The notes under the pieces: model-generated
What the model saw: the letters and a program-made list of their open reading frames with translations, nothing else
Databases searched by the model: none
What the model was told of the DNA's origin: nothing
Part shown: piece by piece, positions 1 to 9,819 of the stretch
How positions within the stretch are numbered: position 1 is the first letter of the stretch
Layout of the letters: the number at the start of each line of letters is the position of its first letter
Origin: Arthrobacter sp. EpRS71
Lineage (GTDB): Bacteria; Actinomycetota; Actinomycetes; Actinomycetales; Micrococcaceae
NCBI RefSeq assembly: GCF_001512285.1
Contig: NZ_LNUV01000004.1
Span: 62,001-126,000, forward strand
DNA: 64,000 nucleotides
Direction: 5' to 3'
Translations under genes and position numbers: made by a program

Positions 1-126
1 TGGAACATGGTCAGGCGGGAACTGGATCTCCACGACGATCATGCCGCAGCGGCGGAACAAACCTATCCGCCGAATACCACGAAGAAACAACTCCCCAAGG
101 AGAGATCATGGACCCCGTTGCCGTAA
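1..126 (+). CDS. 3' end of an upstream polysaccharide-cluster gene (partial)
   Basis: Frame 1 is open from the window edge to a TAA at 124-126 and would encode a 41-residue C-terminal tail ending in KERSWTPLP. It overlaps the next gene by 19 bases, which is usual in packed operons. Among the three forward frames it has the most GC-rich third codon positions by eye. The tail shows no domain. A polymerase, flippase or glycosyltransferase would fit the neighbours, but that is inference only. Confidence 0.4.
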   Translation, partial: WNMVRRELDLHDDHAAAAEQTYPPNTTKKQLPKERSWTPLP

Positions 127-950
127 TCAAAACCCTGTGGCGATACAAGGTCTTCGTACTGCCCGTCCTGTTGCTGACGGCGGTTGCGGCGGTCTACATG
201 TTTTCCTACGCCCCGCGAACGTACGAAGCACGGACCACGTACGCCATAGTCACCCCCCAAGTACCAACCGCAGAGCAAATCGAAAAGGACCCTGCCTTGG
301 GCATGCTCAACACAGACAATCCCTATCTGCGCTCTGCTGACACCTCCCTTGTAGCCCAAGTGGCCGTGACCCGCTTGAACGACGTCGCCACAGGTGACTT
401 CCTTGCCGCACAGGGCCTCAGCACGGACTACAAAGTGGAGCGCCCCTCCGACGCTTTCCTCATCGACATATCCGGAATATCAGATGACAAGGCGCAAGCG
501 ATCAGCACCGCCAAAGCGCTGGGCGAGCGCCTGGAGGAAGACCTCCGGACCATTCAAACGATCAACGGCGCCTCGGACAGATACCTGTTCACAGCCTTGG
601 CCGTAGCCCCGCCCGAGAAGGCCACAGAACAGTTCTCCAGCAGGTTGCGGTCCGTCATCGTCGTGGTGGTGGCAGGCCTTGTCCTCACCCTGGGAGCGGT
701 CTCACTGGCGCGCGCCGTGGAGGCTGCCAGAAATCGGGAGAGGCAATCGAAGAAAGTCTCCAGCAAACGCGCCCCGCGCAAAAACCCCGACGGCAACCCC
801 ACCCTGGTATTACCGGGCCAAGGCCTGACCGTCACCAACGACGCCCTGCCCCCTTCGGAGGCTCTCGCGGCACTCCGTCCCCACCTGCACCCCCAGGAAG
901 ACAGGGAACCCACCACCGCACCAACCGCCCAGCCAAGCAACAGCCGCTAA
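108..950 (+). CDS. Wzz-type polysaccharide chain-length determinant / co-polymerase
   Basis: This 280-residue membrane protein has a short N-terminal tail, a first membrane segment at about 13-33, an extracytoplasmic domain to about 180, and a second membrane segment at about 182-204 rich in Val and Leu. A basic, Pro-rich cytoplasmic tail of about 75 residues follows. Two membrane helices bracketing an outer domain is the polysaccharide co-polymerase (Wzz/CapA) layout; such proteins set chain length or organise export of lipid-linked glycans. No tyrosine-kinase domain is fused. The ATG follows a clear AAGGAG at good spacing. It is co-directional with the GT4 and glycosidase-like genes downstream and probably in one operon. 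Family assignment rests on topology and context more than on motifs. Confidence 0.75.
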   Translation: MDPVAVIKTLWRYKVFVLPVLLLTAVAAVYMFSYAPRTYEARTTYAIVTPQVPTAEQIEKDPALGMLNTDNPYLRSADTSLVAQVAVTRLNDVATGDFLAAQGLSTDYKVERPSDAFLIDISGISDDKAQAISTAKALGERLEEDLRTIQTINGASDRYLFTALAVAPPEKATEQFSSRLRSVIVVVVAGLVLTLGAVSLARAVEAARNRERQSKKVSSKRAPRKNPDGNPTLVLPGQGLTVTNDALPPSEALAALRPHLHPQEDREPTTAPTAQPSNSR

Positions 951-970
951 GGGGCCGGGACGATGCAGCC

Positions 971-2194
971 ATGACCAGATTTGGTTACCTGGTACCCGAA
1001 TTCCCAGGCCAAACGCACAGCTTCTTCTGGCGTGAACTAAAAGCACTGACCGAATTAGGGCACCAACCAGAGCCAGTCTCCACCCGCCGGCCACAACAGC
1101 TTGGGGCCATACCACCATGGGCCCGGGACCGCCTGCCGGAGATCCACTACCTCGTCCCACCACGCCCCTCGGAAATCCTGGGCACAGTCGCTACGGCGCT
1201 GCCCGGACTCCGGCACCTTGACGCCCTTGCAGCAGCGTCCGGCCTGCTGCCACGCGCCACCACTCCAACGGCGCAGCCCCGCGATCTGTTGCGAACGGCC
1301 GGTCTACTCTGGGCCGGAACCGCTCTGGCCCGGCACGCACGCACCCGAGGATGGCAGCACATACATGTCCATTCGTGCGCCCACGCCGCCCAAGCAGCCC
1401 TCTTCGCCCACATGCTCTCCGGCATCGCCTACAGCCTGACGCTCCATGGCCCCCTCAGCGACTACGGCCCAAATCAGCAACAAAAATGGCTCAACGCCAA
1501 ATTCTCCGTCGTCATCACCAAACGACTACTGGCAGAGACCCTGCCAGTCCTGGATGGCTTCATTCCTGCGGACATCAGTGTCGCCCCCATGGGGGTGGAA
1601 CTAACCAACTTCACACGCGCCACACCCTACGTCCCCTGGGACGGCGACGGACCCGCACGACTGTTCTGCTGCGCACGGCTCAACCCAAGCAAAGGCCACA
1701 AGGAACTCCTCACAGCGGTCCGTCTCATCTCAGACAGCGGAATGGATGTCGCCCTGACCATCGCAGGCGAGGACGACGACGGAGGAAACGGCTACAGGGC
1801 AACACTGGAAAACCACATCAAGGAACTCGACCTCACCCGGCAGGTAACGCTCCTTGGTGCCGTACCCGAGGAACGGATCAAAGAGGAACTCGAAGGAACA
1901 CATATCTTTGCCCTCGCCAGTCACCAAGAGCCACTGGGGGTGGCCATCATGGAAGCAATGGCCATGGAGGTTCCCGTCGTGGCCACATCAGCCGGGGGCG
2001 TCCCGGACCTGATAACCACCGGACATTCAGGCACCCTGGTAGATCCCGGCAACCCTTCATCCCTCGCAGCTGCAATACTTCACCACCTCCACCATCCATG
2101 GGACTCCAAGGCCATGGGACAGCGGGCACGGGCAACCCTCGAAGAATCGTACGACGTCTCACAAAGCGCCCGCATCGTCGCAGCACGGATCTAG
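971..2194 (+). CDS. GT4-family glycosyltransferase
   Basis: The 407-residue protein has a GT-B fold pattern. The N-terminal half begins with FGYLVPEFPGQTHSFF, an acceptor-side pattern common in colanic-acid-type glycosyltransferases. The C-terminal half carries the EX7E motif at about 320-328 (EPLGVAIME), followed by a nucleotide-sugar loop ending in AGGVPDLI. It probably adds one sugar to the lipid-linked repeat unit of the exopolysaccharide on the cytoplasmic membrane face; donor and acceptor cannot be read from sequence. It lies 20 bases after the chain-length gene and 23 before the secreted glycosidase-like gene. Codon choice is rich in A-ending codons (CCA, GCA, ACA, CTA, TTA), unlike housekeeping genes later in the window, which suggests transfer. 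Confidence 0.85.
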   Translation: MTRFGYLVPEFPGQTHSFFWRELKALTELGHQPEPVSTRRPQQLGAIPPWARDRLPEIHYLVPPRPSEILGTVATALPGLRHLDALAAASGLLPRATTPTAQPRDLLRTAGLLWAGTALARHARTRGWQHIHVHSCAHAAQAALFAHMLSGIAYSLTLHGPLSDYGPNQQQKWLNAKFSVVITKRLLAETLPVLDGFIPADISVAPMGVELTNFTRATPYVPWDGDGPARLFCCARLNPSKGHKELLTAVRLISDSGMDVALTIAGEDDDGGNGYRATLENHIKELDLTRQVTLLGAVPEERIKEELEGTHIFALASHQEPLGVAIMEAMAMEVPVVATSAGGVPDLITTGHSGTLVDPGNPSSLAAAILHHLHHPWDSKAMGQRARATLEESYDVSQSARIVAARI

Positions 2195-2217
2195 ACCACG
2201 GACCCGGAAGGGAAACA

Positions 2218-3558
2218 ATGAAGGGCACAACAGTTGGCCTCTGGGCAGGTTCCGCGCTCGCAGTCGCGGCCATCAGCCTGATAGCGGTCGTGGGATCCGG
2301 CCGCGCGCCCACCCCCACAGCCCCGACGGCTCCTGATGGCTCCCTCAGCAGGGAAACCCCGGCCGGAAACTCACCGGTCCTGCGTGACGTCGACGGAGGC
2401 CCGGACTACTACGCACGATTTACCAACAGCCTGCCAACGGACCCATCATTCTTTCCCATAGGGGTATGGCTGGAAAGCGTCCTGGACAAGGGCAACACAG
2501 CCATGGACGCAGCGGCCGGGATCAACACCTACGTTGAACTGACAGGGAACTCCGACGTGCAGCTGATCAAGGACTCCGGCATGTACGCGCTGCCAACCTT
2601 TCGACACCAAGCTGCCGCCGGCTACGTCCTGAGCGACGAGGTGGACATGTGGGCGGGCCCAGGAGACGCCCGATGGACGGGCAGATACCCCGGGGAGGGC
2701 GTACCGTGCTTCCCCGCAGGCACACCCTGCGGGTACACGATACAGAAGGAACGGCGGGCCACCGCGCCACCCAACGTGTTGCTCTACTCCAACTACGGCA
2801 AAGGCGTCACCTTCTGGGAATCCGACCAGGAAGCCTACGGATTCATCAGGGGAGTCCAGGACGTAGTCTCCGCAGATAACTACTGGTTCACCGATCCCAA
2901 TATCTGTGGCAAAGGTGAAGGAGGCGCCATAGTTGGATACGCCAGGGACCTGACGCGGGAGGAATGCAGACTGGCCGCCAACTACGGTTGGACCATCGAT
3001 CGGCTGCGTAGGCTCCAAGATCCAGCTGCAATGATTCCCGTGTGGGCTTTCGTGGAGAACGGCCATCCTTCAGGCGATGTCCCCAACACCGCAACCATCA
3101 CCGGCCCTGAACTCAGAGCCGCGGTCTGGAGCAGCCTCATCCACGGAGCAAGGGGAATCATCTACTTCAACCACAACTTCGGCGGCCCCTGCGTAACCCA
3201 ACACGTCATCAGGGACTGCGGCAAAGACATAGTGCCCACACTTGCCACGGTGAACAAGCACATCAAAGACCTCGCCCCAGTCCTCAACGCCCCCTTCCTC
3301 GACGGCGCCACCACAGTCACCGGAGCCGCGGACGTCGCCACCAAACTCCACAACGGCAAGGTCTACCTCCTCGCGGGAGCGAACAAGAACACCGGCGGAA
3401 CGGTCACCTTCACCGTAAAATGCGGCGGCAGCACCGCCGTCGTGATCAACGAAAACCGGACCATTCCCATAGTCGATGGAACCTTCACCGATACCTTCGC
3501 CGACGGCAACGCAGTCCACCTGTACAGCATCGAAGGCGGGACCAGCTGCGGCCTCTGA
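2218..3558 (+). CDS. Secreted glycoside-hydrolase-like protein of the polysaccharide cluster
   Basis: The ATG at 2218 follows GGAAGGG and opens a 446-residue protein. A signal peptide or anchor lies at about 5-27, then a Pro/Thr-rich linker to about 50, a probable (beta/alpha)8-like domain at about 75-355, and a small beta-rich C-terminal domain. Candidate acidic catalytic residues are Glu141 in SDEVDM and Glu280 in VWAFVEN; HGARGIIYFNHNF at about 309-321 resembles a late barrel strand. Six or more cysteines in the ectodomain fit an exported protein. Glycanases in such clusters usually trim or release polymer. I cannot name the family. The same frame stays open far upstream inside the GT4 gene, but that stretch is an antisense-like composition artefact. 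Confidence 0.7.
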   Translation: MKGTTVGLWAGSALAVAAISLIAVVGSGRAPTPTAPTAPDGSLSRETPAGNSPVLRDVDGGPDYYARFTNSLPTDPSFFPIGVWLESVLDKGNTAMDAAAGINTYVELTGNSDVQLIKDSGMYALPTFRHQAAAGYVLSDEVDMWAGPGDARWTGRYPGEGVPCFPAGTPCGYTIQKERRATAPPNVLLYSNYGKGVTFWESDQEAYGFIRGVQDVVSADNYWFTDPNICGKGEGGAIVGYARDLTREECRLAANYGWTIDRLRRLQDPAAMIPVWAFVENGHPSGDVPNTATITGPELRAAVWSSLIHGARGIIYFNHNFGGPCVTQHVIRDCGKDIVPTLATVNKHIKDLAPVLNAPFLDGATTVTGAADVATKLHNGKVYLLAGANKNTGGTVTFTVKCGGSTAVVINENRTIPIVDGTFTDTFADGNAVHLYSIEGGTSCGL

Positions 3559-4395
3559 CTACCGGCTGCTGTTATCCCGCTCCCAAACAGGCAGCACCTG
3601 ACGGCCCAACAGCGGACGACGGCGGCCCGCACCGGCGAAGGCGACGTAGACAACAGCATCAAAAACGCTCACAGGCCCTCTGACCGAGGCAAACAACTGC
3701 CCTAAGGTCCGCGCCCTGGAAGCACCGCCGGAAACACGATCCTGCTCCGCATTTCCCCGATACGTCCGCCTAAGAACAGACAACAACGCCGCACACGAGC
3801 GGGGCGTCCGCACCACCACAGGCTCGGTGGGAAGCACTGCCTTCTCCTGGGGTGAAAACAACCGATCCACGTAGTAGTCATCACCGGTAAGTGAAGGAAA
3901 TGTCCCCAACCGCTGATGCCCGGAAAAGCTCAGCGCATAGGCACCGGCCCCCCACAGGCCCTCGGCGTTACCCGGAATACGGGAACGGGCGCGGTAATAA
4001 GCCCTCACCAAAGCCGAAGCACCCCGGGTGTCATATCGAAAGGCAGGACGGGCAGCCAGCAAGGTGCCCCCTTCAAGAGCAACAAAAACCTCACGCAGCG
4101 CAGGGGCACTGACTTCAATATCAGCATCCAGATAAAGGCGCGGCCAACGGTGCGTCGCCTGGTCGGCAGCATTCAACGCGGCAATCTTGGACGCCTCAGA
4201 CACGCGAACCACGTGAACCCCTTCACAGCTGGACGCAATAGCCTCAGTGTCATCCACGCACCCGTTACAGGCCACCACAACATCAACGGTGCCCCACTCA
4301 ATAACCTCCCTCAAAGCCTCAAGCGTCCTGCCGATAACAGCGGCCTCATTATGCGCCGGAATGATCACCGCACCGGAAGGATGGGCTTCTGTCAT
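3559..4395 (-). CDS. GT2-family glycosyltransferase
   Basis: The 278-residue protein starts MTEAHPSG. It shows the GT-A hallmarks: AVIIPAHNEAAVIG at the N-terminus, NGCVDDT, a DXD-type LYLDADIE near 80, and a GDDYYVDRLF acceptor segment near 180. It likely transfers a sugar to the growing lipid-linked glycan or modifies the polymer. Its ATG overlaps the TGA of the upstream fusion gene as ATGA, so translation is coupled. A longer in-frame start 16 codons upstream lies inside the neighbour and is less likely. Its stop codon abuts the stop of the convergent glycosidase-like gene with no base between. Confidence 0.85.
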   Translation of the reverse strand: MTEAHPSGAVIIPAHNEAAVIGRTLEALREVIEWGTVDVVVACNGCVDDTEAIASSCEGVHVVRVSEASKIAALNAADQATHRWPRLYLDADIEVSAPALREVFVALEGGTLLAARPAFRYDTRGASALVRAYYRARSRIPGNAEGLWGAGAYALSFSGHQRLGTFPSLTGDDYYVDRLFSPQEKAVLPTEPVVVRTPRSCAALLSVLRRTYRGNAEQDRVSGGASRARTLGQLFASVRGPVSVFDAVVYVAFAGAGRRRPLLGRQVLPVWERDNSSR

Positions 4396-6308
4396 GACAC
4401 AACCTCCGAGGCTGTCCGTGTCGCGTGGGGGAGCGCCTCCCATCGACGCCGGCTAAGAACCGCCCAGGCTGCATCCCGATGCCCGGCTTTGTTCCAACGC
4501 GCAACCTCGGCAGCCAGCACGGCACCACGAAAGGCCAACGCCCGCCCACGCCCAAGATACTTCTCCGCATACCGCACCCTGTTCACCGACATCAAAGCAA
4601 CCAACTGGGGAGAGGACCCCGAACCCCCACGCTCATGCCACATCCGGGCAGACGGTTCAAACCAGATGGAAAAGCCTGCAGCCCTCACCCGATGGCAATA
4701 GTCGGTCTCCTCCGAGTACAAAAAGAACCGCTCATCCCAAGCACCCACCGCTTTCGCAGCCGCAGCACTGATCAGCAAAGCCGCACCCGTAGCCCAATCA
4801 ACCCGGTGCCCGTGCACATAACTTTCCGGGTCAAAATCCATTTCCGACAACCACCCCGGCCTTGCTTTGACGTGACTGCCCAAAGCCGCATCGCCCAGCG
4901 CTCGCAGTACGGCCGGCTCGCGGCGCAGTGACGGGTAGATGCTGCCGTCATCGTCCAACAGAACCGGTACCACCACACCGGCGCCCTGGTCCTTCATACG
5001 ATTGAGCATGGCGGCCACTGCACCACGTTCCACCCGGAGGTCCGGGTTCAGGACGAGGTAGCTGCCGGCTTCCCCGGCCACAGCCAACGCGGCGTTGATT
5101 CCACCGGCGTAGCCGAGGTTTCCTCCGGTTCGTACGGAGGTGATGTCGGGGTGGTGCGCGAGTTCCAGCAAGGTGCTTTCGTCCGGGGAGTTGTCCGCTA
5201 CCACCACTTTGAGCGAAACATCGGCCGCTTCCTTGCGCAGGCTTGCCACCAGCGGCCCGATGTCCTCAGCGTTGTTGTAGGTAACGACCACGACGGCGAC
5301 GTCCGCCCTTTCGGTGACCGGAACAAACGATCCCGGAGCCCGGCTGGGCTCGGGTTCCGGGACGGCGTAGGCAGCGGTGGACGTCGGACTGCCTGGCTCG
5401 ATGTCGCAGCTGCTCGAGGTCCGCAACTTCATGTACGCCTCAGGCCCTTCCACCAGATAGCGCCGCGCCAACCGTCGGGGCTCCAGCATGAGGCGCCATG
5501 CCCATTCGAGGCTGTGCGAACTGGCCCATTGGGGAGCGCGCCGGACATTCCCCGCCAGGAAATCCACCACAGCACCGAACGCCAGCAGGACCCTGGCCCC
5601 GGTCAGGTGACCGTACTCGGCTATCCACAATTCCTGACGGGGTTTTCCCAAACCCACCACCAGGACGTCAGGGGCTGCCTCCCGTATCTCCTCGGCGAGC
5701 TTGCGGGAGGCTGCGGCGTCGCCCAGCGTGGACCTGGCAGGAGCCCACCATCCCACTACTGTCAGTTCGGGCCGCTCTGTCCCCAACTTCCCGGCGATCT
5801 GTTTCTGAGTCTCCTCAGAACCTCCCAGGAAACCGAGGCGCAATCCGCGGGTTGCTGCGCCGGTCAGGAACGGGTCCATGAGGTCGCTGCCTGCAAGCCG
5901 GGGCCACGTTTTCGATGTGAGGCGCCGGGCTTGGGTGGCCAAGGGTGAGCCATCGATCAGGGTCAACCATTCAACACGCGCCGGTTGGTCCAAGGTTCCT
6001 ATCCAGCGGCTTCCGGCGCCGAAATGCCGGACGTGGTCCAGATTTGCGGAGCAAACGCCCAAAGCCGGCCCACCGGGCGAGCTGGCACGGTCAAAAATCT
6101 CCCGGAGTGCGCCGTCGGCCTCCATGAGTCTCACCGGGACGCCGCCCAGATTCACCCACGGCGCCTCCGACTCTGGCTCACCGGATCCGGCCACCCTTTG
6201 GTCCCGCTGGCGACGAAGGCTCTCTGCCGGCACACCGCGTCGGGGGAAAAGGTGGGGGACTACCCTGTGGAGGAGATCTCCCGTGGGCATGATTTTCGGT
6301 AGCAGCAT
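4392..6308 (-). CDS. Fusion of WecG/TagA/CpsF (GT26) and GT2 glycosyltransferases
   Basis: The 638-residue protein joins two enzymes. Residues about 52-295 are a WecG/TagA/CpsF domain with the expected DGSPL, GSDLM, VVGLGKPRQELWI and EWAWRLMLEPRRLARRYL motifs. A Pro/Ser-rich linker (about 300-335) leads to a GT2 domain of rhamnosyltransferase type with VVVVTYNN, NLGYAGGINAAL, LNPDL, VDWATGAALL and FFLYSEETDYCHR. GT26 enzymes add N-acetylmannosamine-like sugars to undecaprenyl-PP-linked acceptors, and the GT2 part probably adds the next sugar, so one polypeptide could do two consecutive steps. ATG 6308 is preferred because TTGGAG precedes it by 6 bases; a TTG at 6320 and an ATG at 6290 are alternatives. 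The gene is ATGA-coupled to the next GT2 gene. Confidence 0.88.
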   Translation of the reverse strand: MLLPKIMPTGDLLHRVVPHLFPRRGVPAESLRRQRDQRVAGSGEPESEAPWVNLGGVPVRLMEADGALREIFDRASSPGGPALGVCSANLDHVRHFGAGSRWIGTLDQPARVEWLTLIDGSPLATQARRLTSKTWPRLAGSDLMDPFLTGAATRGLRLGFLGGSEETQKQIAGKLGTERPELTVVGWWAPARSTLGDAAASRKLAEEIREAAPDVLVVGLGKPRQELWIAEYGHLTGARVLLAFGAVVDFLAGNVRRAPQWASSHSLEWAWRLMLEPRRLARRYLVEGPEAYMKLRTSSSCDIEPGSPTSTAAYAVPEPEPSRAPGSFVPVTERADVAVVVVTYNNAEDIGPLVASLRKEAADVSLKVVVADNSPDESTLLELAHHPDITSVRTGGNLGYAGGINAALAVAGEAGSYLVLNPDLRVERGAVAAMLNRMKDQGAGVVVPVLLDDDGSIYPSLRREPAVLRALGDAALGSHVKARPGWLSEMDFDPESYVHGHRVDWATGAALLISAAAAKAVGAWDERFFLYSEETDYCHRVRAAGFSIWFEPSARMWHERGGSGSSPQLVALMSVNRVRYAEKYLGRGRALAFRGAVLAAEVARWNKAGHRDAAWAVLSRRRWEALPHATRTASEVVS

Positions 6309-6340
6309 TCTCGGCTCCAACTCAAGGCGTCACCATGTGG

Positions 6341-6378
6341 CCGACGATCCGAGGCCGCTGCACTGCCTGGATCGTCGG
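6341..6378. repeat. Perfect 10-bp inverted repeat in the leader of the WecG-GT2 gene
   Basis: CCGACGATCC at 6341-6350 and GGATCGTCGG at 6369-6378 are perfect inverted copies around an 18-base loop. A smaller GGCGG/CCGCC pair follows at 6380-6396. The 173-base gap between the rmlC-rmlD fusion and the WecG-GT2 gene (6309-6481) contains little else, apart from a possible minus-strand TAAAGT box at 6456-6461. It could be an attenuator, partial terminator or operator. Confidence 0.55.
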
Positions 6379-6481
6379 TGGCGGACCTGTGCCGCCGTGT
6401 CAACATGTTCAGTTGAGTTGTCTCCCGGCCTCCTGCAAGAGGCTGCCGTACGGCTACTTTAGGACGATTCGACGGACTCCG

Positions 6482-7891
6482 CTAGGGCTCCAGGCCCTTG
6501 AGGTATTCAGCGAGGCGCTGGTTTGCCTCGGGTGGATCAAATCCGGTAGCTCGGATTCCGGACAAATCCAGAACACTGCTGCGCGGCCTCGGAGCAGTGC
6601 CGGGCTTGGCATAGTCCGAGGTGTTGACGGCTCGCACCAGATGTGGGTCTGCGCCCAGAAGCCGGTACACCTCGCGGGCGATCCGATGCCAGGATTGTGG
6701 CTTCCCGCTGTTGCTGAGGTTGTATGTCCCGTAGGGGGCTTTACTGAGGAGCAGGTGACGAATGCCCGAGGCGATGTCGGACGCGAAGCTCAGCCGGCCC
6801 CATTGGTCATCCACCACCGACGGCGAAACGCCCTTTCCTGCCAAGGAGGCCATGGTGCGAACAAAATTCGGTCCCTCACCCACCACCCAACTGGTCCTGA
6901 TGATGTAGTGCTTTGGCACGGTGGCCGCCGCAAGGTCCCCGGCGGCCTTGCTCTGACCATAAACGCCCAGGGGAGCGGGAACCTCATCTTCGAGGTGAAC
7001 CTCAGCGGTGCCGTCGAACACGTAGTCGCTGGAGATGTGGACCAGAGTCAGGGAATGCTCCACCGCGGCACGCGCCACCCGGGACACGGCAACGGCGTTG
7101 ATGCTCCAGGCGGCCGCCCGGCCCTCCTGGGTTTCGGCGGCATCCACGGCTGTGAACGCGGCCGCGTTGATGATCGTGGAGTATGCGTGCCAGTTCACTG
7201 CCTTGTACGAGTCTCCAGCGGTGATGTCGAAGTCCGCGCGGCCGGCGAACTCTACCGTCGGGTCGCCCTCGAAGGCTTTCCGAAGGGCGGTTCCCAACTG
7301 ACCGTCCGCGCCGAGGACCAGCGTACGCCGCCCGATCATGGGAACAACGTCCCCCAGCCGCGGATGTTTCTTATCCTGTGCCGAGACAATGGCCTGCTCC
7401 AAGGGAATCGGCCACGGCACGGCAACGTCTTCATCGGCAAGGTTGAGGAACGTGTAGTCCTTTTGTGATTCCGCGGTCCAATGGTCGTTGACCAAATAGG
7501 TGTAGGCGGTGTCATCCTCCAGTGTTTGGAAGGCATTGCCCACACCACGCGGGACGAAGACGGCCTCGCCGGGGGTTAGTTCCGCGGTGAATGACGTGCC
7601 GAATGTCGGACCCCTGCGCAGGTCCACCCATGCCCCGAAGATCCGTCCCGAGGCCAGCGAAACGAATTTGTCCCATGGCTCTGCATGGATTCCGCGAACC
7701 GTTCCGCGTATTGCGTTGAAGGAAATGTTGTTCTGCACGGGGCCGAAGTCCGGCAGCCCGGCAGCCGCCATTTTGGCACGGTGCCAGTTCTCTTTGAACC
7801 AGCCTCTGTCATCCCCGTGAACAGGAAGCTCAAACAGCAACAGGCCAGGGATGGGCGTGGTTCTCGAACGTAGTTGGCGTTCCTGTTCCAC
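6482..7891 (-). CDS. rmlCD: RmlC-RmlD fusion: dTDP-4-dehydrorhamnose 3,5-epimerase / dTDP-4-dehydrorhamnose reductase
   Basis: The 469-residue protein has an N-terminal RmlC cupin (about 10-180, with GTVRGIHAEPWDKF and FVPRGVGNAFQ) and a C-terminal RmlD reductase (about 188-469). The reductase part has TLVLGADGQLG for NADPH, SSDYVFDG, and the YGQSKAAGD Tyr-X3-Lys pair. Together they perform the last two steps of dTDP-L-rhamnose synthesis. The cupin has GIHAEPWDK where stand-alone RmlC usually has GLHxQ...AQxKLV, as in other fused actinobacterial forms I recall. Translation starts at GTG 7891, three bases after the rmlB stop, with AGGGGC inside the end of rmlB as likely ribosome site. The fusion fixes a 1:1 ratio of the two enzymes. 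Confidence 0.9.
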   Translation of the reverse strand: MEQERQLRSRTTPIPGLLLFELPVHGDDRGWFKENWHRAKMAAAGLPDFGPVQNNISFNAIRGTVRGIHAEPWDKFVSLASGRIFGAWVDLRRGPTFGTSFTAELTPGEAVFVPRGVGNAFQTLEDDTAYTYLVNDHWTAESQKDYTFLNLADEDVAVPWPIPLEQAIVSAQDKKHPRLGDVVPMIGRRTLVLGADGQLGTALRKAFEGDPTVEFAGRADFDITAGDSYKAVNWHAYSTIINAAAFTAVDAAETQEGRAAAWSINAVAVSRVARAAVEHSLTLVHISSDYVFDGTAEVHLEDEVPAPLGVYGQSKAAGDLAAATVPKHYIIRTSWVVGEGPNFVRTMASLAGKGVSPSVVDDQWGRLSFASDIASGIRHLLLSKAPYGTYNLSNSGKPQSWHRIAREVYRLLGADPHLVRAVNTSDYAKPGTAPRPRSSVLDLSGIRATGFDPPEANQRLAEYLKGLEP

Positions 7892-7894
7892 CCT

Positions 7895-9813
<1,919 letters not shown>

Positions 9814-9819
9814 GCGAAG

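Noticed and set aside
1351-2217. Long open frame running into the glycosidase-like gene from inside the GT4 gene
   Set aside because: It lies wholly over the clearly real GT4 coding frame, is Arg/His/Pro-rich without domain pattern, and a signal peptide with ribosome site begins only at 2218.
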